Shown one piece after another: positions 33,901 to 44,760 of a stretch of 64,000 bases of DNA. Position numbers and translations under genes: made by a program. The DNA is taken from NCBI RefSeq assembly GCF_030272615.1, contig NC_081415.1:366243667-366307666 (forward strand), in the 5' to 3' direction. Every line of letters starts with the position of its first letter. The stretch's first letter is position 1. This DNA is from Cryptomeria japonica (Eukaryota; Streptophyta; Pinopsida; Cupressales; Cupressaceae). The notes below the pieces were generated by a model. It made no database searches and had not been told where the DNA came from. It was given only the letters and a program-made list of their open reading frames with translations.

Positions 33901-35847
33901 CGTATGGGGGGTAGAGTGGTAGGGTTTTTTTTTATATTTTTTTTTTATTATTTATTTTTGTTAAGAAAATTGTCTGATAAATATACAGTAACAAACACAG
34001 TCTCAGCTGCCAGTATGTGCAGACCAGTTTTAATTTTATTGAATCTAAATACATATATTTTTTTTTCTAACTAATTAGAATGTGTAGTAATACAAAAATA
34101 TATATGAACATCTCTTCAAAACACAGTCTAGAATCACAAAACTTATAGTATTTTCCAGCAAACCCTCTCTCTTTATTTTTGAAAACAAACACAGTCACAA
34201 CCAGTTTCTCTTTTTTTTTTTGTAACAAAATTTTGAAATAAACCAAAATGATTGACAAAAAAGAATGTAAAAACCCCATACCCATTTTTTAACAGCCATA
34301 AAATGAATTTCCAGATTGTTTAAACTAAGAATGGAGAAGATTTTCTCTTTCTCAAAATGTCCCAAAAACCATGGCCAATCTTAGAACCAAGAACAACCAA
34401 ACTGAAAACTAAAACTAAAAGAGAACACTCATGCAACAAAAAGGGTAGATTAAAATTTCTTACCTCCAAACGCTTTCCGGGAAGAGATTTTGATGAAGAT
34501 GAGCTCCCAAATCAGCTGCTCTCTTTCCTCATCCTTCTCCAAAATCCCCAATCTCCCTTGCAAGAACCATCTTTTTCCAAGAAAGACCCAAAAAAGCCAA
34601 GAACCCCCAAAATGCTTGCAAAACTAAGTTAAAAAGAAAAAGCCCTAATTTTGCCCTAATTTTTAATTTCTAAATTAGGCATTTATTTTTAAAATAAAAT
34701 AGATGAAAAATGGAAACCTCTTATTCATTTTTCCCTTAAAATTAAAAGCTTCCTTTTCCTATTGCGTTCTTTTAAATTTTAATTTCTCACCACAAGTTTT
34801 AAGCCTACTTCTTATTTCGAACCTGTTGGCCGAGTAAGGCATTTTGATTAAATTTTAATTTTCTAAAAATCAATCTTTTTATACTATGTCAACTATACAA
34901 GTAAAAAGGAAATAATTTTCGTTTAAATAATAATAATTTATCCCTTTTCTTCCAAAATGCGAAAATGAGTAATTTATTACTATCTCCCAAACGACTTTAA
35001 AAATTTTCCTTTCTAAAATGCATAATTTATTAAAATCGTAGTTATTAAAATTAACTATTAAATTAACTCGCTATAACTTAATAAAGCGACATTTTTAAAT
35101 AAATGACTAATCTAATGCAAGAGTCTTGTTTATTCAAATTTCTCAACTACAAATGCATAAAAGTTACAAATGCGTAAATGAGCACACTAACCTCAGTTAA
35201 ATACCTTAAGCTTGCTACAATAACAATTTAAAGCAATCTCTTAAATTAGTGATTAATCATATAGAAGAAGCTACCCATTTAAATTTCTAAATTTCTAATG
35301 CGCTCGTCTACTCTTAAATTTAAATTTAATACTTAGGATCACAAACCTCACTTACCTCGCGCAAGGCACGCAAATCGAGGAAGTCCTCCAAAACTCTCGA
35401 CACGCATCCCAATGAAAGGCAAGCCCCACGAATCCACACACGATGCTCTCCTAACCATGGCTAAGGCAAGACGAGAGTTATATGACCACTAAATCCGAAT
35501 TCAAAAGATGAAGGAGCATACTCAACCTTGCAAATTCCAAAAGAGATGAACCTTGCCCTAAGCGATGTTGTACCTGCAAATCTCCTGCACCCATGAATTC
35601 ATACAAGCATGCATATACAAATACATATTCAATGAAGACGTTAGCTCAAGATTTATCACAAGGGTTAGGAAACAATTATATTTACATGAGAATCGAGGCA
35701 AATGCACAATAATAAGTATGCACAATTTATTTATATTATCTAAACTACACATTACATATCAGTTAATCTACCATTCAAGAGTGCCACATAGGTGGTCAAT
35801 CAAGGTTAAACGGGTTTTAAAAGTCCGACTAGGGTATGGGCATTACA
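30979..35847. mobile_element. Insertion J: probable very long solo LTR
   Basis: 4869 bp flanked by the exact target duplication CCTTA (30974-30978 and 35848-35852). Termini TGTAATGCCCCG and TATGGGCATTACA form an inverted repeat (TGTAATGCCC), typical of a plant gypsy LTR. No primer site, polypurine tract or pol motif was found inside, and no second copy of the terminal sequence, so a solo LTR left by recombination is the simplest reading. It has only chance open frames (for example 33588-33849 and 34357-34632). It holds a hairpin cluster at 33770-33870. Its termini resemble those of insertion H (TGTAATGTCCC). Confidence 0.78.
33772..33869. repeat. Hairpin cluster inside J
   Basis: A perfect 9-bp stem, CCCACGTGG, ACAA loop, CCACGTGGG (33772-33793), with a CACGTG G-box in each arm. 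Then GCTACCATTTGGTAGC (33815-33830), CTACCAATGGTAG at about 33837-33849, and GCTACCAAATGGTAGC (33854-33869), three short palindromes built on the same GCTACCA word. Confidence 0.9.
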
Positions 35848-35852
35848 CCTTA

Positions 35853-38800
35853 TATAAACCAAACTATACTACCCTTACAAAATAATTGTTACATATCCAA
35901 TTGATCATATAACCCGCCCAAACCCATTCATTTAAGAGATACAATGAGGTCCCATATGACTATTCTTGTTACAATAGTTCATCATATGGTTATAACCAAC
36001 AAAACATAAGCTTAACTGATTACAAAATGAAGAGTTGGATGTCAACAAATATCTCCTCGAGAAAATCATGCAAAGACACCAAGAATCCCATATGCTTTTA
36101 CCAATTGGGGAGCAAAAAATTCTTCAGCTTGGCTTGTCAAAGCTGAATTCTAAACCAAATTTGCCCATACCTGCATCAAAAAATCATACCACATCTCCAA
36201 GATATCATAGAAAAGTATCAGATGTTTAAAAACCAAGTGCTAGTGCCTTCAGCTTGGGGATCATTATTTGCATCCAAAGGAGGAACAACCCTTAGAGGGA
36301 ATTCCAGTCATGTAGGAGAAAAAAACAGAAAGCTCAAAGAAAGTAATGAATGCAAAGCTTCAAAAACAACCAAAGCTTTATCCACACTCTGAGCAAGTAC
36401 CCAATTCACAAGAAACTCCATACATGCCCGGGTATCATCCATGGTATCACATATCAGCCCCATTCTTAATTCAAACAATAATTGACCATACCATCCATTA
36501 CCCAAAAGCTCATGATGAGGAAGAAAACCACCATAATAGAAAGTCCCCACATCAAAACGATAACTATCCAAAGCAGAAAAAACCATATCTCTATTACACA
36601 TTGTTGGAAACATGAACGTGGAGACCAAGAGACAAACCAATTCCGCATCAAGTAAAACATCATAACAAATTGTAACAAATTGAGACATAATCTTAGAGTA
36701 AGAAATACTAAGACAGATTTCCAACCAATGATTCCCCAAAAGCTTGCAAATTTCATAAGCCACCTCAGGAGAAAATAGGTTAAAAACCTTATCGAGCTTT
36801 TGATAATTATCCTCATTTTCTTCCTCCGAAACCACAGATTCAAGCACCACTCTATATTTTACAGAAGATAGGAGACTCTCGACATCTGTAGAAACAATCA
36901 CACCAAGACAACCCACAGTAAATTTGTGAAAAACAAAATGCAGCCTAAATAATCTTAAGCGAAAGGCACGAAAAGAAGTAATAAATCAAAAAATTTGCAT
37001 TTGGGATATTTTAGAGAAACAAAATCTCCAGTAATAAAAATAAAAAATACTTTTGCCCTTAAAATCAATTTTAATCCATAATAGTATAGCCATTTTATCA
37101 TTGGAACCAAAATACTTTTTACCAAGAGCAGTGACATATTATATTTCTATAATCAAATAAAAAAAAAATATCAAGACATAAGCATGTCAAGCATATAGCA
37201 TTTGAGAATATTTTTACTTTTGAGTCACAAAACTTCCCAAAGTAAATAAAACTACCCTATTAATCCCCTCTTTGGAAAAATTAAAATTCTAACTCTCAAA
37301 CATTAACTCAAATGTAAAACATTAACTTACCCCCTTTTGCAAAAATTAAAACAATATTACCTCACGTTCATCGGGGTAGCTATGCATTGTCGGGGGAGTA
37401 CATTTTAAGTTATGCCGATACCCGATTAGAAACTCACTTTTGGTCTCAAAACACATCAATCATATTGTATAAATAAAATTCACCCTAATATGTATTCAAT
37501 TCATATATTTAGAGTGAAAATTATTCATATGAAAATAATGAAAGAGGACAATCATAATTGAGTAAAGTTCATTTAAGTCATCATTTCACCATGCGTCAAA
37601 ACTTAAGGTAGGAAGAACCTATGTAAATATATTTCCCTTTTGATAAAAAATATTTCTTTTACAATACATTATAAATTAAATTTATAAAGATTGCCCCCAA
37701 AATAGGAAAATATAATAATTTACTTTTTGCAAAGTAATTTCGTGAATGATAAAAGATCAAAGTAAAATATTATTTTTAAAACCTTTGGGTAGAAAATACT
37801 TCCTTAATATGTACCCAATGGATATAATTTTCTCTTATCCCCAATGGCAAAAATAAAAATAAAATTCAATACCTTCATAGTGGATTATCATCGGAGTAAC
37901 ATATGTCATCGGGGAAGCATTCTTTTTGTTTCACTGATCTCACGATGAAAAAGAACTAAAATGCAAATACCTCCATCGGGGTATTGCTGGAATTTCCACC
38001 TGTTCAGGCCGTCACTTTCAAATCTAGGTTATTTATGTGCTCACCGGCACTTTGAAAACAATAAAAATTTCATAAAAAGGCCCTCCAAGGTGAGATATAT
38101 GGTCAGGGCAATCATTTTAAGACTAAAAACATCATTAATCACTCATATCTAGCTCCAAAAGATGGCCTGAACTACAAAAACGTGAATGCATTTTTTGTTG
38201 TTGTTGTTGTTTATTATCTTCAACTAATCTTTATGAGCTAAATTTAATTCTTTTTGAAATAAACTCATTATTTCTTTTCCGTACAGGAAACAAGACTATA
38301 ATTCATGTTAGTTAAAAATGTCATATAAACCTTTGTTACCTTGCAACATAAATAATTTAAATAAATAACATTATAATATTAATTGAAGCAAAAATATAAT
38401 ATCCAAAGCTAAACACTTCAAATTAATATTATACTTTTCAATAAATTGTAAATAAAATGGATTTCATAAAAATATCAAACGAAATCATGAGGCTTCAAGA
38501 TTCTCCATGTCGTCATATAATGATATAGACAATTCATAGGCATGATCCAATCAATGTAATGTTCTTACAAGAGAAAATTATTAATATCCAACAGCACTCA
38601 TTTTGATAAAAATTCTAAAAATGTATACTTTAAATTCAAGAAAAGAGCATTTGAGTTAACTTTATAAAACATATCAAATGACACCGTTTGAATCCGAAAT
38701 TTGAAATGAAGGTACTTGGATATACATAAAATGCAAAAGAATAATTAGTTTGACATAATAATGTTTAGATGGAAAGAAATTATGGTTCAGAAGGGTGTAC

Positions 38801-38965
38801 CTAAAAATTCAACTTTTGAATACATACATACTTGGAAATTGATCTCTTAACTTGTTCATAGGTTTTCAGGAGTTGATCATAGGTAGTGCATACAATTGCA
38901 TCAAGAAATCCACTTTTTGGCATGAATCTATAACTCTAAAATATTCAAATTTTAGGATTCCAACA
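35853..38965. other. Right arm of insertion I
   Basis: Contains the 202-codon frame described separately (36308-36916). Otherwise AT-rich and non-coding by eye. 37630-37850 repeats the left-arm segment in diverged form, including CCTTTGGGTAGAAAATACTTCC. It ends GGATTCCAACA at the Copia-B junction. Confidence 0.6.
36308..36916 (-). CDS. Unrecognised 202-codon frame inside insertion I
   Basis: Not recognised. The frame is uninterrupted and starts with MGCLGVIVSTDVESLLSSV. It has an acidic patch (VVSEEENEDNYQKLDKVFNL), several hydrophobic stretches (DVLLDAELVCLLVSTFMF, LVNWVLAQSVDKALVVFEAL) and a Tyr/Gly-rich middle (VGTFYYGGFLPHHELLGNGW). Upstream, in-phase codons continue for about 15 residues without an obvious start, so it may be an exon or the end of a longer frame. 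A second open frame (36843-36466) overlaps it in another phase and is probably its shadow. It may be a captured host exon or a gene of the insertion. It is one of the longest stop-free frames in a window where every known gene is broken. Confidence 0.4.
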   Translation of the reverse strand: MGCLGVIVSTDVESLLSSVKYRVVLESVVSEEENEDNYQKLDKVFNLFSPEVAYEICKLLGNHWLEICLSISYSKIMSQFVTICYDVLLDAELVCLLVSTFMFPTMCNRDMVFSALDSYRFDVGTFYYGGFLPHHELLGNGWYGQLLFELRMGLICDTMDDTRACMEFLVNWVLAQSVDKALVVFEALHSLLSLSFLFFSPT

Positions 38966-38970
38966 GTACC

Positions 38971-39725
38971 AACTAGTTTAGAATCTTCCATACCAAATTT
39001 CTTCAACACTCTAGCATTCTTAGTTTGACAGATGAAAATACCTTTATCAGTCTGTGTAATCTGCAAACCTAAGAAAAATTTCATCTCCCCAATCATAGAC
39101 ATCTCAAATTCATTCTTCATATTTTCAGAGAATTCCATACATAACTTATCATCACCTCCAAAAATGATATCATCAACAAAGACTTCAACAATCAATATGT
39201 CATCATCAGTGATCTTATAGTATAAATTACTGTCAGGGCTACCTTTAGTGAAACCAAGCTTCAAAATATATTTATCCAATCTTGCATACCAAGCTCAGGG
39301 TGCTTGTTTCAATCCATATAAAGCTTTCCTTAACCTACAAACCATGTTTTGTCATCTGAAAGTGAAAATCCATCAGGTTACTCAATGTAGACTTCTTCTT
39401 CAAGATCTCCATTCAGAAATGCACACTTAGCATCCATCTGATAAACCTTGTAGTTCTTATGGGAAACATAAGCAAGAAATAATATCACAACTTCAATTCT
39501 AGCTATTGGAGAAATTTTTTCATCATAATCAATTCCTTCCTTATGAAAATATCCTTTACAAACCAGTCTAGCTTTATTCCTCACAACTTGTCCATCTTCA
39601 TTCAATTTATTCCTAAAAACCCATTTAGTTCCAATAACATTCTTATTTTTAGGCCGGGGAACTAAAGTCCATGTGTTATTATTTTCTATTTGATCTAATT
39701 CCTCTCCATAGCTTTCATCCAACAT
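38971..39725 (-). pseudogene. Copia-B reverse transcriptase, main part
   Basis: 39725-39378: EELDQIENNNTWTLVPRPKN, GTKWVFRNKLNEDG, KGYFHKEGIDYDEK, YQMDAKCAFLNGDLEEEVYI (catalytic Asp kept). A frameshift and stops follow around 39300-39375, where LYGLKQAPRAWY would be. 39279-38971: MDKYILKLGFTKGSPDSNLY, active site FVDD at about 39169-39180 in VEVFVDDIIFGG, EMKFFLGLQITQTDKGIFIC. The frame is cut at the GTACC target copy 38966-38970. The FVDDIIFGG block is intact here but damaged in Copia-A. Confidence 0.93.
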
Positions 39726-40900
39726 TCATCTTTACATGCTTCAATTATTGATGCCCATTCAATTTCAGAAATTAAACATAGCTCATCAGCTACCAACCTT
39801 CTTCTTTTCATCACTCCTTTGTTCTTATCTCCAATGATCTGATCTTCTACATGATTTAACCTTACATACCAAGGAGTCTTCTGACTTTCTGTTCCTCTGA
39901 TTTGATCTTCAGTTACTATTGAATTTTCTGATATTGGCAGAGTAACTAGTTCAACATTTTGTTTCGGTGCAGGTGATACCAGTTCAGTTATGATTATCTC
40001 CACTACTGGTTCTCTCTCATAAGTTCTAATTTGATATCTATTTTTCTCATCCACCTTGACATTAGTTCTCTCCACAATTCTCTATAATCTTTTGTTATAA
40101 CATCTATATGCTTTGCTTTCATTAGAATAACCAAGAAATATCCTTTCATCATATCTAGGATCAAACTTTCCAATGGAATCATCTCTTTTGATATAGCATT
40201 TACTACCAAAGATTTTGAAATAGTTAATTGTAGGTTTATGACCAAACCATAACTCATAAGGTGTCTTACCAGTGTCTCCCTTGATATGAACTTGGTTGAA
40301 TGTGTATACCATCGTGCTCATAGCTTCCCTCCAGTAGATATGTGGCATATTAGCTTCCATCATCATAGTTTTAGTTGCATCCAAGATAGTTATGTTCTTC
40401 CTTTCCACAACTCCATTTTGTTGAGGTGTCAAGGTGCATATAATTGTCTCCTTATCCCATTCTTTTCACAATAACAGTTAAATTCACTGAATGTGAATTA
40501 TCCACCCTGATTTGACCTTAAGCATTTAATCTTCAATCCTGTCTCTGTCTCAACTTTAGCTTTAAAGATTTTAAACTTCTCAAATGCTTCAAATTTCTCC
40601 CTTAGAAAATTAATCCACATCATTCTAGAATAGTCATCAATGATTAGCATAAAATATCTATCACCCTGAAAACTCTTGATTCTAGCAGGACCACAAAAAT
40701 TAGTATGAATAAGATCAAAAACATCATTATATATGTCTTGTATACTCTTAAAATAATTTCTAACTTGCTTTCCCATTTGACATTCCTTACATACTGAATT
40801 ATAGGGCTTCACAATCTTAGTTATATCTCTACTGCCTTAGTAGAACTGATCTTTACAATGCAATCAAAATTCACATGACATAACCTCTTATGCCATAACC
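39726..40900 (-). pseudogene. Copia-B integrase
   Basis: 40812-40498: the pre-integrase end CKECQMGKQ and the catalytic core DLIHTNFCGPARIKSFQGDR and LIIDDYSRMMW, then GLKIKCLRSNQGG. Where copia integrases usually read HTD and RSD, this copy reads HTN and RSN, so both catalytic Asp residues appear to be Asn (G-to-A). 40432-40082: TPQQNGVVERKN (catalytic Glu kept), HIYWREAMSTMVYTFNQVH, GKTPYELWFGHKP, FGSKCYIKRDDSIGKFDPR. The linker to RT runs to 39726 with stops at about 40082 and elsewhere. Inactive. Confidence 0.9.
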
Positions 40901-41142
40901 AACTCTCATCAATTTGTGCAATCAAAAATCTTCTCACCGGAGTTCAAATGAAATATGTTACCTTTAGTTTGAGTACTGGTTGCAATCTCCAATCTAGATC
41001 TATTGATAATATTGCATTTTCCATCCTTGAATTGTAACTGAAATCCCTTATCCACCAACTATCCTACACTCAAAAGATTATTCCTTAAACCTTCAACATA
41101 ATAAACATTATCAGTATCATGCTTACCATCCACTGATATAGT

Positions 41143-41556
41143 TCATCTTCCCTTGATCATGCATGCTTTGTCATCTCCAAATCTAACTAGACCGCCATCA
41201 AATTCTTGCAAAGATAGAAACTTCCTTTTATCTCTAGTCATATGATGTGAACATCCACTATCTACCACCCATTCATCCTTGTCTTCAATTTTAGCAGCAA
41301 GGGCCTTTTCTTTAGGTACCGGATCATCTTCCTTGATAGCCAAAAATACCCATTCCTTTTCATTGCCAGATCCACTAGTTGAATCTTGTGTCGGTTCATC
41401 ATCACAATCAGTCACACCTTCCTCATCAGCATAGGACCATGATTTGTCTTTATTTCTCCTATACTTATGCTTGTTCTGATAATCATGGTTTGGCCTAAAA
41501 GATCTTCTAACTCTTTCCTCAAATATTGAATTCCTTTTCATGACATCGAGATGCAA
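41143..41556 (-). pseudogene. Copia-B protease
   Basis: 137 codons. N-terminal Arg/Lys-rich stretch, an acidic patch (DEEGVTDCDDEPTQDSTSGS), then KDEWVVDSGCSHHMTRDKRK, the copia aspartic protease active site DSG, and FDGGLVRFGDDKACMIKG. It is out of phase with gag upstream (frameshift near 41530). Between 41142 and 40813 the frame continues with stops into the pre-integrase region. Confidence 0.9.
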
Positions 41557-42421
41557 AATGACCTATCTTATTACATGCAAAATATTTAAAAGGTGATTTT
41601 CCTTCATACTTACTTCCTGCATGACATTTAGGTACTTTTTTAGCAGATAGGGCTTCAAGTTGCTCAAACTCTTCATCTTCTTTCTTCATTTCCTCCAGTT
41701 CCTTAGCATACAAGGCTTTCCAATCACTCTTGCCTATAGATGATGTATATGCATGAAAAGTAGGTTCAGATTTTGCAACTCCAGAAGGACTGAATTCCTC
41801 AATCTCAAAGGAAGATAACTTTCCAACCAAGGCATCCCTATTAACAAAGGTGTTTGCCATAGTTCTAAACTAATTAATTGTAGTAGCCTTCATCTTATAA
41901 GTCAGTGGAAAAGCTCTCAATACTTTAGAAACTATTTCATCTTCGCTCAGAGATCCACCACAACACTGAATTCCCATGACAATCTCATTAAAAGCATTAA
42001 TCCTTTCATCTTCTTCCATCTTGAGGTTCCCATATCTCACCCAGTAACCATGAATTTTATCAATTTTAACAGTAGGGTCACCTTCATTCAAAGTCTCCAA
42101 TTTATTCCATATAGCCTTCACAGTTGATTTGTCAGATAGTCCCATAATTTGCTGATCAGAAAGTGCACACAAAAGGGCTTCTCTAGCTCTACAATCATTT
42201 TCAATGCACTTATCCAAGCCTGTCAGAGGAGGATTGCTAGATGTTGGATTATGAGGTGTATATCCATTCTCAGTGATCTCCCAAATCTCCTTTCCAAGAC
42301 ATCTCAGATGAGTCTCCATCTGAATCTTCCATACTCTATAATTTGTTCTATCAAGCCTAGGAATTTCTCTCCGGAAAACAGCAGTAGATGAAGTTACTGA
42401 ACTTGCACTATTATATGTCAT
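41519..42421 (-). pseudogene. Copia-B gag
   Basis: Start at 42421, 42 bp after the primer site. 183 codons, a stop at 41870-41872, then in phase 41860-41519. The first part is the copia gag domain: REIPRLDRTNYRVWKIQMET, ENDCRAREALLCALSDQQIM, STVKAIWNKLETLNEGDPTV, DERINAFNEIVMGIQCCGG. The second part is an acidic helix (ELEEMKKEDEEFEQLEALSA) and one zinc knuckle in which the first Cys is Tyr (YFACNKIGHFASRC). Known of the family: gag packages the element RNA. The knuckle change alone would be expected to impair it. Confidence 0.92.
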
Positions 42422-42462
42422 AGGATCTTCCTCAAGCAGTTAAGCTTCTACATAGAGGACCA

Positions 42463-42477
42463 GACTCTGATACCAAT
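42463..42477 (-). other. Copia-B primer binding site
   Basis: On the minus strand the LTR ends GTCTAACA and is followed by ATTGGTATCAGAGTC. TGGTATCAGAG matches the initiator-Met tRNA type exactly over its first bases. Confidence 0.92.
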
Positions 42478-44755
42478 TGTTAGACAACTCAGATAACCGG
42501 AGGACAACTGAGAGAGGGGGGGGTGAATCAGTTGTCAAAAAATTATATAACTTTAAGTTTTAAAACTTTATTATCGGAATACATAAACCAAATACTAGAA
42601 TAGCAGATATAACAGTTAAGCACAAATATAAACCACAGGAACATTTACCAACCATCCACAAAAGATAACACCAAGATTTGTATGTGGAAAAATCGGTAAA
42701 GGGAAAAACCATTGAGGGAAGCCTACCCATAGTCAGATAATACTTCTATAGTAAGTATGTGATTACAATAACAGGGGCATGCACATGCAAGAAGGCCAAC
42801 AACCTAGAGCGCATTACTCATCACAAAAGGAGCCTCACTGACTACAAAATAAATCCGGAAGAAGAATGAAATAGAAGTATAATATCTCCTATCCTTGAGT
42901 ACAGTTCTGGTTAAGCTCAGTATCGAAGGTCTTAAATCTCTTTTACCAACCCAATTCTATCACCTATGATCAACCAAAAAACCTCTGCATATGATTACAA
43001 CTTTATTTGCACATAGATAATCCCATAACTATAATCTCATTAATCCCATGATCTACAAAGAGATCTTACATCATATTTATACCATCCCAGGACCTAAATA
43101 ATTAGGTCTGCCACCTAAAAGGTAATACAATAAATTCATAACATAAACCTACAATCTAATGATCAACCAAGTTCTTGAGACCGAAATAACATAATCCAAT
43201 CAATAAACCCAACTGGTAATGCACCAGGATCATCCACCAACACGTTACATAAATCGATCCATAACCTAGATGAATAAGATAGCATTAGGTCCGGACCCAA
43301 ATCTAACACCACTGATCAACGAGAACATGAACAAGATAACCAACAACATCCTAAAATCCATCTAGAATATGTGCCAATGCCACTTATCACGTGCATCAAA
43401 ATATCTTCAACAAAGCTTTTCCAGTAGAACCCTTACTGGTGACCAAAAGGCTTACTAGAACAAATGATAGCTCCCGAGTCATCAAATCCTGAATGTAATG
43501 TCCCTACTTTGAAATATAATTTAATAATAAATAAATAAAAAATTAAAATACAAAAGAATAAATATAAAAATTAAAATTAAAATATAAAAGAATATAATTA
43601 AATATTATTTAAATTTGATTAAAGCTAATGAAAGGTCAAAAGGCATGAAATGATAAGTTGTGACTCCCTCAAACATGAGATATAAAAGGGAGAAGAGAAA
43701 CTCATTTGAGGGGGGGGAGAATTTGAAAAATGAGAAGTGCAGATCTGATTATGAAAGGTTGTGTCCCTTTCAAAGGGCAAAAATAATGAAGAGTTGCACT
43801 CTTTCAAAAGGTGCTAATGGTGAGAGGGCGTGTCTCTTGCCAAAAGGAATGCATGATGAAGAGGTGTGACCTCTCCCTCACATTGAGAGATATAAAAGAA
43901 AGGAATAAAAGCATCCAGTAAGAGCACCATCAAGCAGATCAGATCAAAAAATTTATTATTGAGTAATAGGAAGTAACATCCTTGTTCTTGGTGGTATGCA
44001 TGGGGATATGTTTAATAAGTATGCTTAATATATGAAGTCTGATAATGTTCTTATGCAAAACTAATAGTAATATTAATATGGACTGTAATATGTATGACAA
44101 TCATACTTAATTTCATATATATTCATAATACATAAGAAATTAGTATACTTATAGTCTAAATCATGTTATTACTGTCAGTATTTAAGAAGATGGGAAGGAG
44201 ATGTTCCAAAGAGGGGCAGTCTAAATCCAAGCAATAGATTAAGTCCCAAGAAAGGGTGGGGATCAACGACCCATAAACCTTGAGGGTATAGACCCAAGAT
44301 AGGTAAGGGCTTGGATCTGTAAAATTTGAGGGAACCTCTTGTATTTGGTCTCTAAGCGCTTTGGTAACATACATAAACCCTTCTCCCTTAAAACTGAAGT
44401 AGTAGCAGGGCCTAATAACTATATTAAGAACTATAAATAATGAAATTAATCATCTAATGAGGAAAATAAATAAGAACTTGTTAATAACTAATTGAAGAAT
44501 ATCAATCAATTTTAGTATATTGAAATAGATTAGGTAGGGGACATTACACTGAACCAACTGATTGTGATACCCATCTGAATAACATGAATAACAAATCCAA
44601 ACCAAATCCATAAGCCAAATCATACCGGATCAATATCATAAACCAACCACTCTACCAAATCCTACCGGAAGCCGATAAACAACCAAAACAGTCGGTGTTG
44701 CCATCAATGATAAAACATCAATGCAACACATAATTAGTTTTTCCAATTGCCAACA
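42478..44755 (-). repeat. Copia-B 5' LTR, split by H
   Basis: Two arms, 42478-43493 and 44554-44755, after removing H and one CTGAA copy, about 1218 bp in total. Outer end CAATTGCCAACA at 44755, followed by the target copy ACCTT. Matches 26820-28061 throughout. Confidence 0.94.
43494..44548 (+). mobile_element. Insertion H: solo LTR of about 1.06 kb
   Basis: Exact target duplication CTGAA (43489-43493 and 44549-44553). Ends TGTAATGTCCCTAC and GTAGGGGACATTACA, an imperfect 15-bp inverted repeat. TATA-like boxes at 43681 (GATATAAAAGGG, partly in the previous ten bases) and 43891 (GATATAAAAGAAAGG) suggest plus-strand LTR orientation. No coding frame, primer site or polypurine tract. A TIR transposon is the alternative, but TG/CA ends, a 5-bp duplication and TATA boxes favour a solo LTR. 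Confidence 0.85.
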
Positions 44756-44760
44756 ACCTT

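Larger units (their letters stand above)
29189..38965. mobile_element. Insertion I in Copia-B RT (LTR-type ends, no pol found)
   Basis: 9777 bp including nested J, about 4.9 kb without it. Exact target duplication GTACC at 29184-29188 and 38966-38970. Termini are TATTGGTTCCC and GGATTCCAACA on the plus strand, so on the minus strand it starts TGTTGGAATCC and ends CCAATA (CA changed to TA). Deleting the insert and one GTACC restores the Copia-B reading frame (SKLVG joined to TPMVTS). No gag or pol motif was found. It contains a 202-codon minus-strand frame (36308-36916) and partly repeated AT-rich segments. It could be a non-autonomous LTR element, a very long solo LTR, or a carrier of captured sequence. 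Confidence 0.85.
26820..44755 (-). mobile_element. Copia-B: complete but interrupted Ty1/copia element
   Basis: Minus-strand copia with both LTRs (26820-28061 and 42478-44755), a polypurine tract, a primer site and target duplication ACCTT. Order leftward: gag, protease, integrase, RT, RNase H. It is split in RT by insertion I (29189-38965) and in its 5' LTR by insertion H (43494-44548). The LTRs differ at roughly one base in ten by eye, which indicates an old insertion. Its coding region is closely related to Copia-A. All genes carry stops or frameshifts. Confidence 0.95.

Noticed and set aside
36466-36843. 125-codon Trp/Leu/Phe-rich minus frame overlapping the 202-codon frame
   Set aside because: Shifted-phase reading of the same bases; the hydrophobic composition follows from the longer frame and is not an independent membrane protein.
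43494-44548. MITE or other TIR DNA transposon
   Set aside because: The inverted ends are 15 bp, but the 5-bp duplication, TG/CA termini and TATA boxes fit a solo LTR better; not fully excluded.
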